A DNA stretch of 64,000 nt from Nonomuraea sp. NEAU-A123 (GTDB lineage Bacteria > Actinomycetota > Actinomycetes > Streptosporangiales > Streptosporangiaceae): contig NZ_JAHFZZ010000024.1 of the NCBI RefSeq assembly GCF_018603905.1, positions 106,170-170,169 on the forward strand. Reading direction: 5' to 3'. Shown here in pieces: positions 16,650 to 24,997 of the stretch (its first letter is position 1; every line of letters begins with the position of its first letter). Position numbers and translations under genes: made by a program. The notes under the pieces were generated by a model, which worked only from the letters and a program-made list of their open reading frames with translations, was not told where the DNA came from and did not search any database.

Positions 16650-17843
16650 ATGCCCAACGACCACATCGGCGTCGCCGTCATCGGTGCCGGGATGGCCGGC
16701 AGATCGCACGCCGCCGGCTATCGCAGCGCCACGACGACGTACGACTCGGGTCTGCCCGACGTGCGGCTGGTGGCGATCGCCGACGTGAACGAGCACTTCG
16801 CGCGGGAGACGGCGCGCCGGTTCGGCTACACGCGGGCGGAGACGTCCTGGCAGGCCGTCGCCGAAGCCCCCGACATCGACGTCGTGAGCGTGGTGGTCGC
16901 CAATCATCTGCACCGGGAAGTCGTCGAGGGGCTCCTGGCGGCGGGCAAGCACGTCCTGTGCGAGAAGCCTTTCGCGCCGACCCTCGAGGAGGCCGAGGCC
17001 ATGGTCGCCGCGGCCCAGGCCAGGCCGGAGCTGCAGACGGGAGTCGGCTTCACCTTCCGCCGTTCGCCCGCGATCGCGGCGGTCAAGCGGCTGGTCGACG
17101 ACGGGTCGATGGGGCGGCCGATCCACTTCAACGGCCACTACTGGTGTGACTACGGCGCCGACGCCTCGGGGCCGATGAGCTGGCGGTACAAGGGCGGCCC
17201 TGGCTCGGGCGCGCTCGCCGACATCGGCAGCCACCTCGTGGACCTCGCCGAGTTCCTCTGCGGCCCGATGCGGTCCGTCCGGGGGACGACGCTGTCGACG
17301 TTCATCACCGAGCGCGCGCTGCCGCTGGGCGCCGCGGTCGGGCACGCCGCGGCGACGCTGAGCGACGAGCGCGAGCCGGTCGAGAACGAGGACCTGGTCA
17401 CCTTCACCGCGACCTTCGAATCAGGGGCCACGGCGACCATGTCCGCCTCCCGCGTCGCGCTCGGCCTGGCGAACTCCCTCGGCTTCGAACTGTTCGCCGA
17501 GAACGCCGCGGCGACCTTCGACCTGCTGCGGGCCGGCGAGTTCGGCTACATGGACCGCGCGGTGGACGGGCCCACCAAGGGCTACCGGCAGGTAGCCGTC
17601 GGCCCGGACCACCCCTACCTCACCGGCGGCCTGCCCATGGACTTCCCCGGGGTCGGATACGGCCAGAACGACTTGTTCGTCTTCCAGGCCCGGGCGTTCC
17701 TGGAGCAGGTGGCCGGGCTCGACCGGCTGCCCAGGGTGCCCTCGTTCGAGCACGGGCTGCACAACCTCCGGCTCCTCGCCGCGATCACCGAGTCGGCCCG
17801 CAACGGCGGCGCCGAGGTCAAGATCGCCTCACCCGCTCTCTGA
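16650..17843 (+). CDS. Gfo/Idh/MocA-family dehydrogenase, probable inositol (or scyllo-inositol) dehydrogenase
   Basis: The ATG at 16650 is preceded by AAGGAG and gives 397 aa starting with the Rossmann motif VAVIGAGMAGRSHAAGY. The family fingerprint VLCEKPFAPTLEEAEAM (about 107) contains the catalytic Lys of EKP. A C-terminal substrate domain includes GSGALADIGSHLVDLAEFLCG with the His/Asp pair expected. The enzyme oxidises a sugar or cyclitol hydroxyl with NAD(P). The setting next to iol genes and an importer suggests inositol or an isomer. It is longer than B. subtilis IolG (about 344 aa), so IolW/IolX-like or other sugar dehydrogenase roles are possible. Confidence 0.8.
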   Translation: MPNDHIGVAVIGAGMAGRSHAAGYRSATTTYDSGLPDVRLVAIADVNEHFARETARRFGYTRAETSWQAVAEAPDIDVVSVVVANHLHREVVEGLLAAGKHVLCEKPFAPTLEEAEAMVAAAQARPELQTGVGFTFRRSPAIAAVKRLVDDGSMGRPIHFNGHYWCDYGADASGPMSWRYKGGPGSGALADIGSHLVDLAEFLCGPMRSVRGTTLSTFITERALPLGAAVGHAAATLSDEREPVENEDLVTFTATFESGATATMSASRVALGLANSLGFELFAENAAATFDLLRAGEFGYMDRAVDGPTKGYRQVAVGPDHPYLTGGLPMDFPGVGYGQNDLFVFQARAFLEQVAGLDRLPRVPSFEHGLHNLRLLAAITESARNGGAEVKIASPAL

Positions 17844-17877
17844 CCCACAAGCCACCTCAGCGAAGAAACGAGGACCC

Positions 17878-18870
17878 ATGAAGCTCGGCGCCTACACCGC
17901 CTGCCTGCACGACAAACCGCTGCCCGAGGCCCTGGCCATTCTCAAGGGGATGGGTCTGGACAGCGCGGAGATCAACTCCGGCGGGTTCATCCCGGAGCCG
18001 CACCTCCCGATCGACGACCTGTTCGCCAGCGAACAGGCCCGCCAGGACTACCTCGGGCTCTTCGCCGAGCAGGGGATCACGCTCACCGCGCTCAACTGCA
18101 ACGGCAACCCCCTGCACCCCAACCCCGTGGTGCGGGAGAAGCACTCGAACGACCTCCTGCGGTCCCTGGAGCTGGCCGCCCTCCTGGGCGTCAAACGCGT
18201 GGTCGCCATGTCGGGCACGCCCGCCGCCAGCGCCACCGGGACCAACCCGGCCTGGAACGTTCTGCCCTGGGACAGCGCCTACCTCGACGTACGGGACTAC
18301 CAGTGGAACGAGGTCGCGATCCCGTTCTGGAAGGCGGTCCAGTGGCGGGCGGCCCACTTCGACGTCAAGGTGGCGATCGAAATGCACCCGCACAACGTCG
18401 TCTACAACCCGGCGACGCTGGAGCGGCTCGCCGAGGAGATCAACGCGACCCACGTCGGCGCCGAGATGGACCCCAGCCACCTGTTCTGGCAGGGCATCGA
18501 CCCCGTGGACGCGACCGCCCACCTCGGCTCGCTGGTGTACAACGCCGCGGCCAAGGACACCAGGATCAACCCGGCGGCGCGGGTGAACGGCGTCCTCGAC
18601 GACCGATTCGGCCGGGTCCACCCGGACGAGCCGGGCGCCGTCGGCCTCGGCGGGCCGTACACCCTGTCCCGCTGGCCGGAGAACTCCTCTTGGGACTTCG
18701 TCGCCGTCGGCCGCGGCCACGACGTCACCTGGTGGACCGCCTTCCTGCGCGAACTGGAGAAGGTGGACCCGGACATGGCCGTGAACATCGAGCACGAGGA
18801 CCAGGAGCTCGACCAGCTCGAGGGCCTGGCCGCCGCGGCCAAGACCCTGCTCGAGGCCGCCGGTCGCTAG
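17878..18870 (+). CDS. sugar phosphate isomerase/epimerase-like TIM barrel (IolE/IolH-like)
   Basis: The 330-aa AP-endonuclease-2-fold TIM barrel shows VAIEMHPHNVVYNP (about 161), then VGAEMDPSHLFWQGIDP (about 195) with the metal-binding Glu, Asp and His. GHDVTWW and the terminal NIEHEDQE supply further ligands. GGAPs of 34 nt and a good site (GAAACGAGG) follow the dehydrogenase gene. A role as inosose isomerase or 2-keto-myo-inositol dehydratase (IolE step) would complete the pathway, since no other iolE candidate apart from the gene at 22117 is present. Exact substrate cannot be read from sequence. Confidence 0.75.
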   Translation: MKLGAYTACLHDKPLPEALAILKGMGLDSAEINSGGFIPEPHLPIDDLFASEQARQDYLGLFAEQGITLTALNCNGNPLHPNPVVREKHSNDLLRSLELAALLGVKRVVAMSGTPAASATGTNPAWNVLPWDSAYLDVRDYQWNEVAIPFWKAVQWRAAHFDVKVAIEMHPHNVVYNPATLERLAEEINATHVGAEMDPSHLFWQGIDPVDATAHLGSLVYNAAAKDTRINPAARVNGVLDDRFGRVHPDEPGAVGLGGPYTLSRWPENSSWDFVAVGRGHDVTWWTAFLRELEKVDPDMAVNIEHEDQELDQLEGLAAAAKTLLEAAGR

Positions 18871-19094
18871 ACCGCACGGTCGTCGTGGGAACGCCGAGCG
18901 ACCCGCACCACCACCAGGGCCACCTCCCCGACCGCTTCGCGTGAATCGGCGCGACCCGCTGTGAACGCGTGAGCGCGCACTCAGGCCCGCGATCGGCCTC
19001 GCCGGTCGGCCATCCGACATACCCCCCGATATACCGCGCGCTCCGACCGAGACATCTGTCACGCCGGCGCATCACACGAAGGAGTACCGCAAAG

Positions 19095-20183
19095 ATGGAA
19101 GGCACACGAACCCGGCGGCGTCCGCCCGGCCGCCCCAACCGCCTCCCGTTGACGGCGATCGGCCTGTTCGCCGCCCTTGCCCTGACCGCCTGCGCCAGCG
19201 GCAAGGCCACCACCGGCACCGCGAGCCAGCCCACCGCCGGCGCTGCAGGCGCCGCCGCGAACACCGCCGGACCCGGTGGCGGGAAGGTGTCCCTCTTCGT
19301 CATCGGCGGCAAGTCCGACGACCCGTTCTGGTCGGCGGTCAAGCGGGGGGTGGACGACGCCGCCACGGTCGTCAAGGCCAACGGCGGCAAGGTGACCTGG
19401 CTCGGCCCGCAGAACTATGACAACCTCGGCCCGGACGCCGCCAAGCTCATCCTCAGCGCGAAGAGCCAGGGCGCCACCGCCATCATCGGCGCCGACTGGG
19501 TCCCCGAGGCGCAGAACGACGCCTTCAAGACCGCCTCCAGCGGCGGCGTCCCGGTCTTCCTGTTCAACGCCGGCGGCACCGAGCAGGCGAAGAACGTCGG
19601 CGCGCTGACCTACACCGGCTCCGACGAGCAGCAGGCCGGCAAGGCCGGCGGCGAGTTCTTCGCCAAGAACGGCGCCAAGAACGTCCTGTGCGTCAACACC
19701 CTTCCCGGCGCCGTGAACACCGAGGCCCGGTGCAAGGGCGTCGCCGAGGGCATGAGCAGCGGCGGCGGCAAGTCCACCCAGCTACCGCTGCCCTCGTCCA
19801 ACTTCGGCAACCCGACAGCCGTGACGCAGGCCATCAAGTCGGCCCTGCTCAAGGACGACTCCATCGACGGCGTGGTCACCATCAGCACCGGAGACGCCGA
19901 CAGCTCGGCCGCCGCCATCGACCAGGCGGGCGCCGGAGCCAAGATCAAGCTTGGCACGTTCGACATGAACGAGGCCCAGCTCAACCGCATCAAGGCCGGT
20001 AAGCAGCTCTTCTGCATCGACCAGCAGCCCTACCTGCAGGGCTACCTCGCCGTGTCACAGGCCTACGCCTACAACGCCTACGGGCTTCTCGTCGCGCAGA
20101 ACACGTTGATGACCGGGCCCGCCATCATCAACGCCGGCAACGTCAACGCCGCGATCGCCGGTGTCCAGGCCGGCGTCCGCTGA
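19095..20183 (+). CDS. ABC importer substrate-binding lipoprotein (ribose/inositol type)
   Basis: The ATG at 19095 follows GAAGGAG and gives 362 aa. The signal peptide has an Arg-rich n-region, a hydrophobic core and lipobox LTAC with Cys33. The Thr/Ala/Gly-rich linker after it is normal for actinobacterial lipoproteins. The mature part is a type-I periplasmic-binding fold (KVSLFVIGGKSDDPFWSAVKRGVDDA, then GADWVPEAQNDAF and VTISTGDADSSAAA). It captures a sugar or cyclitol outside the membrane and delivers it to the permease encoded next. The 224-bp gap upstream contains no other gene. Confidence 0.88.
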   Translation: MEGTRTRRRPPGRPNRLPLTAIGLFAALALTACASGKATTGTASQPTAGAAGAAANTAGPGGGKVSLFVIGGKSDDPFWSAVKRGVDDAATVVKANGGKVTWLGPQNYDNLGPDAAKLILSAKSQGATAIIGADWVPEAQNDAFKTASSGGVPVFLFNAGGTEQAKNVGALTYTGSDEQQAGKAGGEFFAKNGAKNVLCVNTLPGAVNTEARCKGVAEGMSSGGGKSTQLPLPSSNFGNPTAVTQAIKSALLKDDSIDGVVTISTGDADSSAAAIDQAGAGAKIKLGTFDMNEAQLNRIKAGKQLFCIDQQPYLQGYLAVSQAYAYNAYGLLVAQNTLMTGPAIINAGNVNAAIAGVQAGVR

Positions 20184-20250
20184 TCCGCCGAAGGTGCCTC
20201 GCTCCCACGGATGACGACTTTATGGATGACCACTTTGAGGTGAAAGAGCA

Positions 20251-21303
20251 ATGACCGTCCAGATCTCCGACACGGCCCGCCCGGCAGCGGCCGGGACGTC
20301 GTCGGGACGTTCCCTGCGCAATCTGACGTATCGTCCGGAGGCCGGCGCCCTCATCGGAACCTTGGGCGTCTTCGTCTTCTTCGCCATCTTCGGCGGCACC
20401 CACTTCCTCGCCTCCGCCGGCACCGCGGCCTGGCTGAACGTCGCCGCCGAACTCGGCATCATCGCCCTCCCGGTCGGCCTGCTCATGATCGCCGGCGAGC
20501 TCGACCTGTCGGTCGGCTCCGTGCTCGCGGCGAGTTCGATGACCATGGCGATCGTCTCGGGCTACTGGGGCGCCCCGATGATCCTCGGCATCGTGCTCGC
20601 CCTCGGCGTCGGCGTGACGGCGGGAGCGCTCAACGGGCTCATCGTGACGCGGACCAACGTGCCGTCGTTCGTCGTCACCCTGGCCACCCTGTTCGGGATG
20701 GCCGGGCTGACCCTCGGACTGTCCCGCGTGATCACCGGTACGACCAGCGTCGCCCTCAACCCGGACCCGGGGTCGAAGGCGGTCTTCGGCACCCTCATCG
20801 CGGGCCAGTTCGAGGTGGCGATCCTCTGGTGGATCGTGGTCGCGCTCGGCGTCGGCTGGATGCTCCAGATGACCAAGTACGGCAACTGGATCCTCGCCGT
20901 GGGCGGCGACAAGGAGAGCGCCCGCGCGGCCGGAATCCCGACCAACCGGCTCAAGATCGCGCTGTACACCGGGAGCGGATTCGGCGCCGCCCTGGTCGGC
21001 GTGATCCAGACCATCCTCTACAACGGCGCCCAGGTCGCCAACGGGCAGTCGTTCGTCTTCAACTCCATCATCGCGGTGGTCGTCGGGGGCGTCCTGCTGA
21101 CCGGCGGCTACGGATCCGTCGTCGGGATCGTCTTCGGCACCCTCACCTTCGCGATCGTCAATCAGGGCATCTACTACACGGGGTGGAACTCTGACTGGGC
21201 GAGCTTCATCCTCGGCGTGCTCATCCTCGCCGCCGTCCTCATGAACAACACGTTCCGCCGGCTGGCGCTGTCGCACGCGCCGCGTTCCGGAAAGAAGGCC
21301 TGA
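20251..21303 (+). CDS. ABC importer permease (RbsC/IatP-like)
   Basis: The 350-aa integral membrane protein has about eight to ten hydrophobic helices, including ELGIIALPVGLLMIAGELDLSVGSVLAASS with the GELDLSVGS loop diagnostic of the ribose-type permease family. AGALNGLIVTRTNVPSFVVTLATLFGMAGL follows. It forms the channel with the ATPase encoded two bases downstream. Upstream there is a GGATGAC-ACTT direct repeat at about 20210-20237 with no clear role. Confidence 0.88.
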   Translation: MTVQISDTARPAAAGTSSGRSLRNLTYRPEAGALIGTLGVFVFFAIFGGTHFLASAGTAAWLNVAAELGIIALPVGLLMIAGELDLSVGSVLAASSMTMAIVSGYWGAPMILGIVLALGVGVTAGALNGLIVTRTNVPSFVVTLATLFGMAGLTLGLSRVITGTTSVALNPDPGSKAVFGTLIAGQFEVAILWWIVVALGVGWMLQMTKYGNWILAVGGDKESARAAGIPTNRLKIALYTGSGFGAALVGVIQTILYNGAQVANGQSFVFNSIIAVVVGGVLLTGGYGSVVGIVFGTLTFAIVNQGIYYTGWNSDWASFILGVLILAAVLMNNTFRRLALSHAPRSGKKA

Positions 21304-21305
21304 TC

Positions 21306-22115
21306 ATGACCCAGCCACTCCTTCGCCTCACAGACGTGGGCAAGTCGTTCGTCGGCACGAACGCGTTGGAGGACATCTCCCTGGAGGTGCACGCGGGACA
21401 GGTGCTGTGCCTGCTCGGCGACAACGGCGCCGGGAAATCCACGCTGATCAAGATCCTTTCCGGCTTCCACGCCCCCACGAGCGGCACCATCGAGGTGGAC
21501 GGGCAGCCCGTCGTCTTCAAGAGCCCGCGCGACGTGAGCGCGTACGGGATCGCCACGGTCCACCAGTTCGGCGGCACCTTCCAGCTCATGAGCGTCGGCC
21601 GGTCGTTCTTCGTGGGCGTCGAGCCCACCAAGGGCTGGGGACCCTTCAAGCGCTTCGACAAGGGTCTCGCCGGGGAGATCGCCGTCCGGGAGATGCAGTC
21701 CCTCGGCATCACCCGGGTGACCGACGGCAAACGGCTCGTCGGAAGCCTGTCCGGCGGCGAGCGCCAGGCCTTGGCCATCGCCCGGGCCGTCTACTTCGGA
21801 GCCAACATCCTCATCCTCGACGAGCCGACCGCCGCGCTCGGGGTCAAGGAGGCCACGCACGTCCTGCGGATCATCATGCAGGCCCGTGCGAAGGGCGTCG
21901 CGGTCATCTTCGTCACCCACAACGTCCTGCACGCCATGATGGTCGGCGACCACTTCGCGGTCCTGATCCACGGCCGGAAGGCGGACGACTTCCACAAGGG
22001 CGAACGGACTCGCGAACAGATCACGGATCTGATGGCGGGCGGCGAGGCCATGGCGGACCTGGAAGCGGAACTCGCCGCGCTGGAAGCGTCGGCGGGATCG
22101 ACCGGAAGGAGCTGA
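21306..22115 (+). CDS. ABC importer ATP-binding protein (single NBD)
   Basis: The 269-aa protein is a single nucleotide-binding domain, half the size of RbsA. Walker A GDNGAGKSTLIK (about 38), signature LSGGERQALAIARA (about 143) and Walker B ILILDEPTAALG (about 163) are intact, as is the H-loop THN. It powers the permease encoded just upstream and probably works as a homodimer. The stop is followed one base later by the next ATG. Confidence 0.9.
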   Translation: MTQPLLRLTDVGKSFVGTNALEDISLEVHAGQVLCLLGDNGAGKSTLIKILSGFHAPTSGTIEVDGQPVVFKSPRDVSAYGIATVHQFGGTFQLMSVGRSFFVGVEPTKGWGPFKRFDKGLAGEIAVREMQSLGITRVTDGKRLVGSLSGGERQALAIARAVYFGANILILDEPTAALGVKEATHVLRIIMQARAKGVAVIFVTHNVLHAMMVGDHFAVLIHGRKADDFHKGERTREQITDLMAGGEAMADLEAELAALEASAGSTGRS

Positions 22116-22116
22116 G

Positions 22117-23010
22117 ATGAAACTCGCCCTCGACCCCTACATGCTGCGGGCCGTCCCGCTGCTGGAGCTGCCCGGCGTCGTGGCCGACCTCGGCTACGAG
22201 TACATCGAGTTGTCGCCGCGGGAAGACTTCATGCCGTTCTTCCTGCATCCCCGGGCGGACGACGCGAGAGTCGGCGCCTTCAAGCGGGCCCTCGACGGCG
22301 CCGGCGTGCGGATCGCCTCGGTGCTGCCGCTCTACCGGTGGTCCGGCCCCGACGAGGACGAGCGCGAGGCCGCCGTCCGCTACTGGAAACGCGCCATCCA
22401 GATCTCCGTCGACCTGGGCTGCACCGTCATGAACAGCGAGTTCAACGGCCGCCCCGAGCAGGCGAGCCTGTCGGAGGCGAAGTTCTGGAGGTCGATGGAC
22501 GAACTGCTGCCGATCTTCGAGCGCGAGGGGGTGCGGCTCCGCCTCGAACCGCACCCGGACGACTTCGTCGAGGACGGCAAGGTCGCCGCCGACATGGTCC
22601 GCGGCATCAACTCCTCGCTCGTGTCGTACCTGTACTGCGCCCCGCACACCTTCCACATGGGCGGTGACATCGCCGGGATCATGCGGTACGCCGGTGACAA
22701 GCTCACCCACCTGCATGTCGCCGACTCCTACGACCACACCGGCTCCAGCGGCCTGCGCTACATCACCAACCCGCCCGGCAACCCCGCCCGGGTCCACCAG
22801 CACCTCGACATCGGCCAGGGCGAGGTCGACTGGGACGAGTTCTTCGACACCCTCGGTGCCATGGACTTCGCCCGCACCCCCGACGCGATCATGACCGTCT
22901 GCGTCTTCGCCTGGGAGGAACGCGCCCGCGAGTCGAGCGTCTTCATGCGCGAGGAGATCGCCAAACGCACGGCCAACTGGTGGCCAGCCGCTCAGCGTCC
23001 TGCTGTGTAG
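22117..23010 (+). CDS. second sugar phosphate isomerase/epimerase-like TIM barrel
   Basis: The 297-aa protein has the same fold as the product of 17878-18870 but low similarity to it. RLRLEPHPDDFVEDG (about 142), CAPHTFHMGGD (about 171) and LTHLHVADSYDH (about 195) supply a metal-binding Glu, Asp and His set. It begins 1 nt after the ATPase stop with AAGGAG in the preceding coding end, so it is co-transcribed with the importer. A job in epimerising or dehydrating the imported cyclitol (IolE, IolH or IolI-like) is likely. Which of the two TIM barrels does the IolE step cannot be decided here. Confidence 0.75.
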   Translation: MKLALDPYMLRAVPLLELPGVVADLGYEYIELSPREDFMPFFLHPRADDARVGAFKRALDGAGVRIASVLPLYRWSGPDEDEREAAVRYWKRAIQISVDLGCTVMNSEFNGRPEQASLSEAKFWRSMDELLPIFEREGVRLRLEPHPDDFVEDGKVAADMVRGINSSLVSYLYCAPHTFHMGGDIAGIMRYAGDKLTHLHVADSYDHTGSSGLRYITNPPGNPARVHQHLDIGQGEVDWDEFFDTLGAMDFARTPDAIMTVCVFAWEERARESSVFMREEIAKRTANWWPAAQRPAV

Positions 23011-23170
23011 CGCAGCAGGACGCTGTCCGAATCGTCGAACCGGCGGGTTTGCGCCAAGGACAGCCCGTTGACCGCCGAGGTGAAGACGGGGGTGCCGTCA
23101 CCGAGCGCGTTCGCGCCGACGATCAGGTGCAACTCGTCGACCAGGCCGGCCGCGAGCAGCGCGAGGCCCG
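22992..23170 (-). pseudogene. C-terminal fragment of a RibD/dihydrofolate-reductase-like protein
   Basis: Read leftward, the frame gives ALLAAGLVDELHLIVGANALGDGTPVF, then LSLAQTRRFDDSDSVLLRYTAGR and stop. That is the usual C-terminus of small actinobacterial DHFR/RibD-C-family reductases. The N-terminal two thirds are gone. At about 23166 the DNA switches to an opposite-strand LuxR fragment. Confidence 0.6.
22993..23025. terminator. perfect 13-bp hairpin over the stop codon of the last importer-operon gene
   Basis: CAGCGTCCTGCTG (22993-23005) pairs exactly with CAGCAGGACGCTG (23013-23025) around a 7-nt loop that contains the TAG stop codon. There is no U-tract. It probably ends transcription of the operon and of any message coming from the right. 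Confidence 0.6.
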
Positions 23171-23365
23171 GTCCACCCCGAGCTGAACGTGGTCCGGCTC
23201 GTGGTGGAGGGCCTGAACAACCCCGAGATCGGCGCCCGGCTGTTCATGAGCCGCGGCACGGTGAAGATCCACCTGTCACACGTGTACGCCAAACTCGAGG
23301 TCGGCAACCGGACGGAGCTGGCCACGCTGGCCACGCTGGCCACCCCTCGGCTGGTCAGAGACTGA
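23166..23365 (+). pseudogene. C-terminal helix-turn-helix fragment of a LuxR-type regulator
   Basis: The frame reads HPELNVVRLVVEGLNNPEIG, then RLFMSRGTVKIHLSHVYAKLEVGNRTEL and ends RLVRD. This is the LuxR DNA-binding domain, with the start of the domain (LTxRE) and everything before it missing. A 9-bp unit CTGGCCACG is repeated three times near the 3' end. There is no start codon context, so the fragment is probably inert. Confidence 0.65.
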
Positions 23366-23378
23366 CTCCCGCGGGGTG

Positions 23379-23855
23379 TTACCCGCAGTTGCCCCACTTC
23401 TGACGGCCACCACTGGCGACGGCCGGGTCGTGACCGAGCGGCTTGATCGTGCCCCAGAACTTCACGCACCTGCCCTCGGCCCAATACTTCACCGGGCCTG
23501 CGTAGGACTTGAAGTTGCCCTTGTCCCGGCGCACGGTCGGGTCCTGCTTCGTGTCCTTGATCGGCTTGGGCATGACCGTGAGCTCGGCGCTGACGGGCGT
23601 CTTCGTGCCGACGAAGCTCGACTTGATCGTGACCACGCAGTTGTAACCGTTGCTGCGGTTGTAGAGCAGGTAGACCGTGCCGTACCGGCGGCCGCTCGAG
23701 GTCTTGACCGGCTGTGTGCCGCCGGTGATGCGCGCGAAACCGGAGCCGCAGATGCTCTCCGGGCTCGCCGCCGCAGCGGCGTTCGCGGGGCTCGCCACGA
23801 CACCGCTGAGACAGAGTGCCGCTGTGAGGAGGACTGCCTTTGCCGGCATTCGCAC
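23379..23855 (-). CDS. secreted SapA-like (spore-associated) small protein
   Basis: Using the GTG at 23855, which has AAAGGA 7 nt upstream, the protein is 158 aa; ATG at 23849 is the alternative. A Sec signal peptide (KAVLLTAALCLSGVVASPANA) is followed by a 130-residue mature domain with four Cys, in SICGSG, YNCVVT, GRCVKFWG and the terminal WGNCG, which would make two disulfides outside the cell. The domain resembles spore-associated protein A of streptomycetes: YGTVYLLYN, then CVVTIKSSFVGTKT and SYAGPVKYWAEG. Function of the family is unclear. Confidence 0.75.
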   Translation of the reverse strand: MRMPAKAVLLTAALCLSGVVASPANAAAAASPESICGSGFARITGGTQPVKTSSGRRYGTVYLLYNRSNGYNCVVTIKSSFVGTKTPVSAELTVMPKPIKDTKQDPTVRRDKGNFKSYAGPVKYWAEGRCVKFWGTIKPLGHDPAVASGGRQKWGNCG

Positions 23856-24054
23856 CTGATCGTCCTTTCGTAGCTTCTTGACCAAAGATCTCGACAAGCA
23901 TGCCCGAAAATTGGTTATCGGTCCAGGCGTTAGGGACAAACGGCAGGTGATACGGGGCTTTCCGCGGTGATGCGCCGATCGGCGCGCTATTTCGACAGAA
24001 CACACGACGGATGGCGGATGATCGCGAGGGGTCGCGACCGTGAGGATGGGCGCC

Positions 24055-24951
24055 ATGGACGCCGAACTGGAAGCTTTCATCCCCTTGTTCCCCCCGGCCG
24101 ACCTGACCGACCCGGTCACCGCGCGCAAGGACCTCGCCGCACTGGCCGGCGCGGCACCGGCGCCGGACATGGCGGGACTGGAGGTCGAGGACCGGATGGT
24201 GCCCGCCGATCCGGATGTGGCGGTGCGGATCTATCGCCCGCGCCAGGCACTGGGCGCCATCGTCTGGCTGCGCGGCGGCGGATTCGTCATGGGTGACCTG
24301 GACACCGAGCACCCGTGGGCGTCCCGGGCCGCGATCGGCTCCGGTGCGGTGGTGATCTCGGTGGGCTACCGCCGGGCTCCCGAGCATCGGTTCCCGGCCG
24401 CCCTGGACGACGCCTACGCCGTACTGACGTGGACGGCCGAGCACGCGGCCGAGCTCGGCATCGACCCGGCCCGCATCGCGGTCGGCGGTCACAGCGCGGG
24501 CGCGGGCATCGCGGCCGCGGTGGCGCTGCGGGCGCGCGATGAGCAGGGCCCGCCGATCCGCTTCCAGCTCCTCAACCAGCCCGAGCTCGACGACCGCCAG
24601 GTGACCTGGTCGGCCCGGAACTTCACCGACACGCCCTGGATGACCCGCGACAAGCTCGCCGCGACGTGGCGGCACTATCTGGGCACCGCGCCGGCCACGC
24701 AGTACGCCGCCGCGGCGCGGGCCACCGATCTGTCCGGCCTGCCGCCCGCCTACATCGCCACGGCGGAGTTCGACCCGCTCCGCGACGAGGGCATGGGCTA
24801 CGCGATGCGCCTGCTGGAGGCGGGTGTGTCGGTCGAGCTGCACCAGTGGCCCGGCACCTTCCACGGGTCGCAGGCGATCCTGTCCGCCGAGGTGTCACAG
24901 CGGCAGCTCGCCGAACTCACCGGAGCCCTGCGCCGTGCCCTGGCCGAGTGA
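24055..24951 (+). CDS. alpha/beta hydrolase of the HSL/esterase family, oxyanion-hole His replaced
   Basis: The start at ATG 24055 has GAGG 9 nt upstream and gives the MDAELEAF start usual for the family; GTG 24040 is possible. The 298-aa protein has the nucleophile elbow GGHSAGAG (about 150), the acid in AEFDPLRDEG (about 240) and the His in GTFHGSQ (about 272). The oxyanion motif is LRGGGF instead of HGGGF, so the conserved His is Arg. It probably hydrolyses a small ester or amide. Its stop lies 46 bp before the ABC exporter genes, so co-transcription is possible. Confidence 0.8.
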   Translation: MDAELEAFIPLFPPADLTDPVTARKDLAALAGAAPAPDMAGLEVEDRMVPADPDVAVRIYRPRQALGAIVWLRGGGFVMGDLDTEHPWASRAAIGSGAVVISVGYRRAPEHRFPAALDDAYAVLTWTAEHAAELGIDPARIAVGGHSAGAGIAAAVALRARDEQGPPIRFQLLNQPELDDRQVTWSARNFTDTPWMTRDKLAATWRHYLGTAPATQYAAAARATDLSGLPPAYIATAEFDPLRDEGMGYAMRLLEAGVSVELHQWPGTFHGSQAILSAEVSQRQLAELTGALRRALAE

Positions 24952-24997
24952 GGCGATCGAGGTTGGCCGAGAAGAGATCCGCGACGACGGGAAAGCG

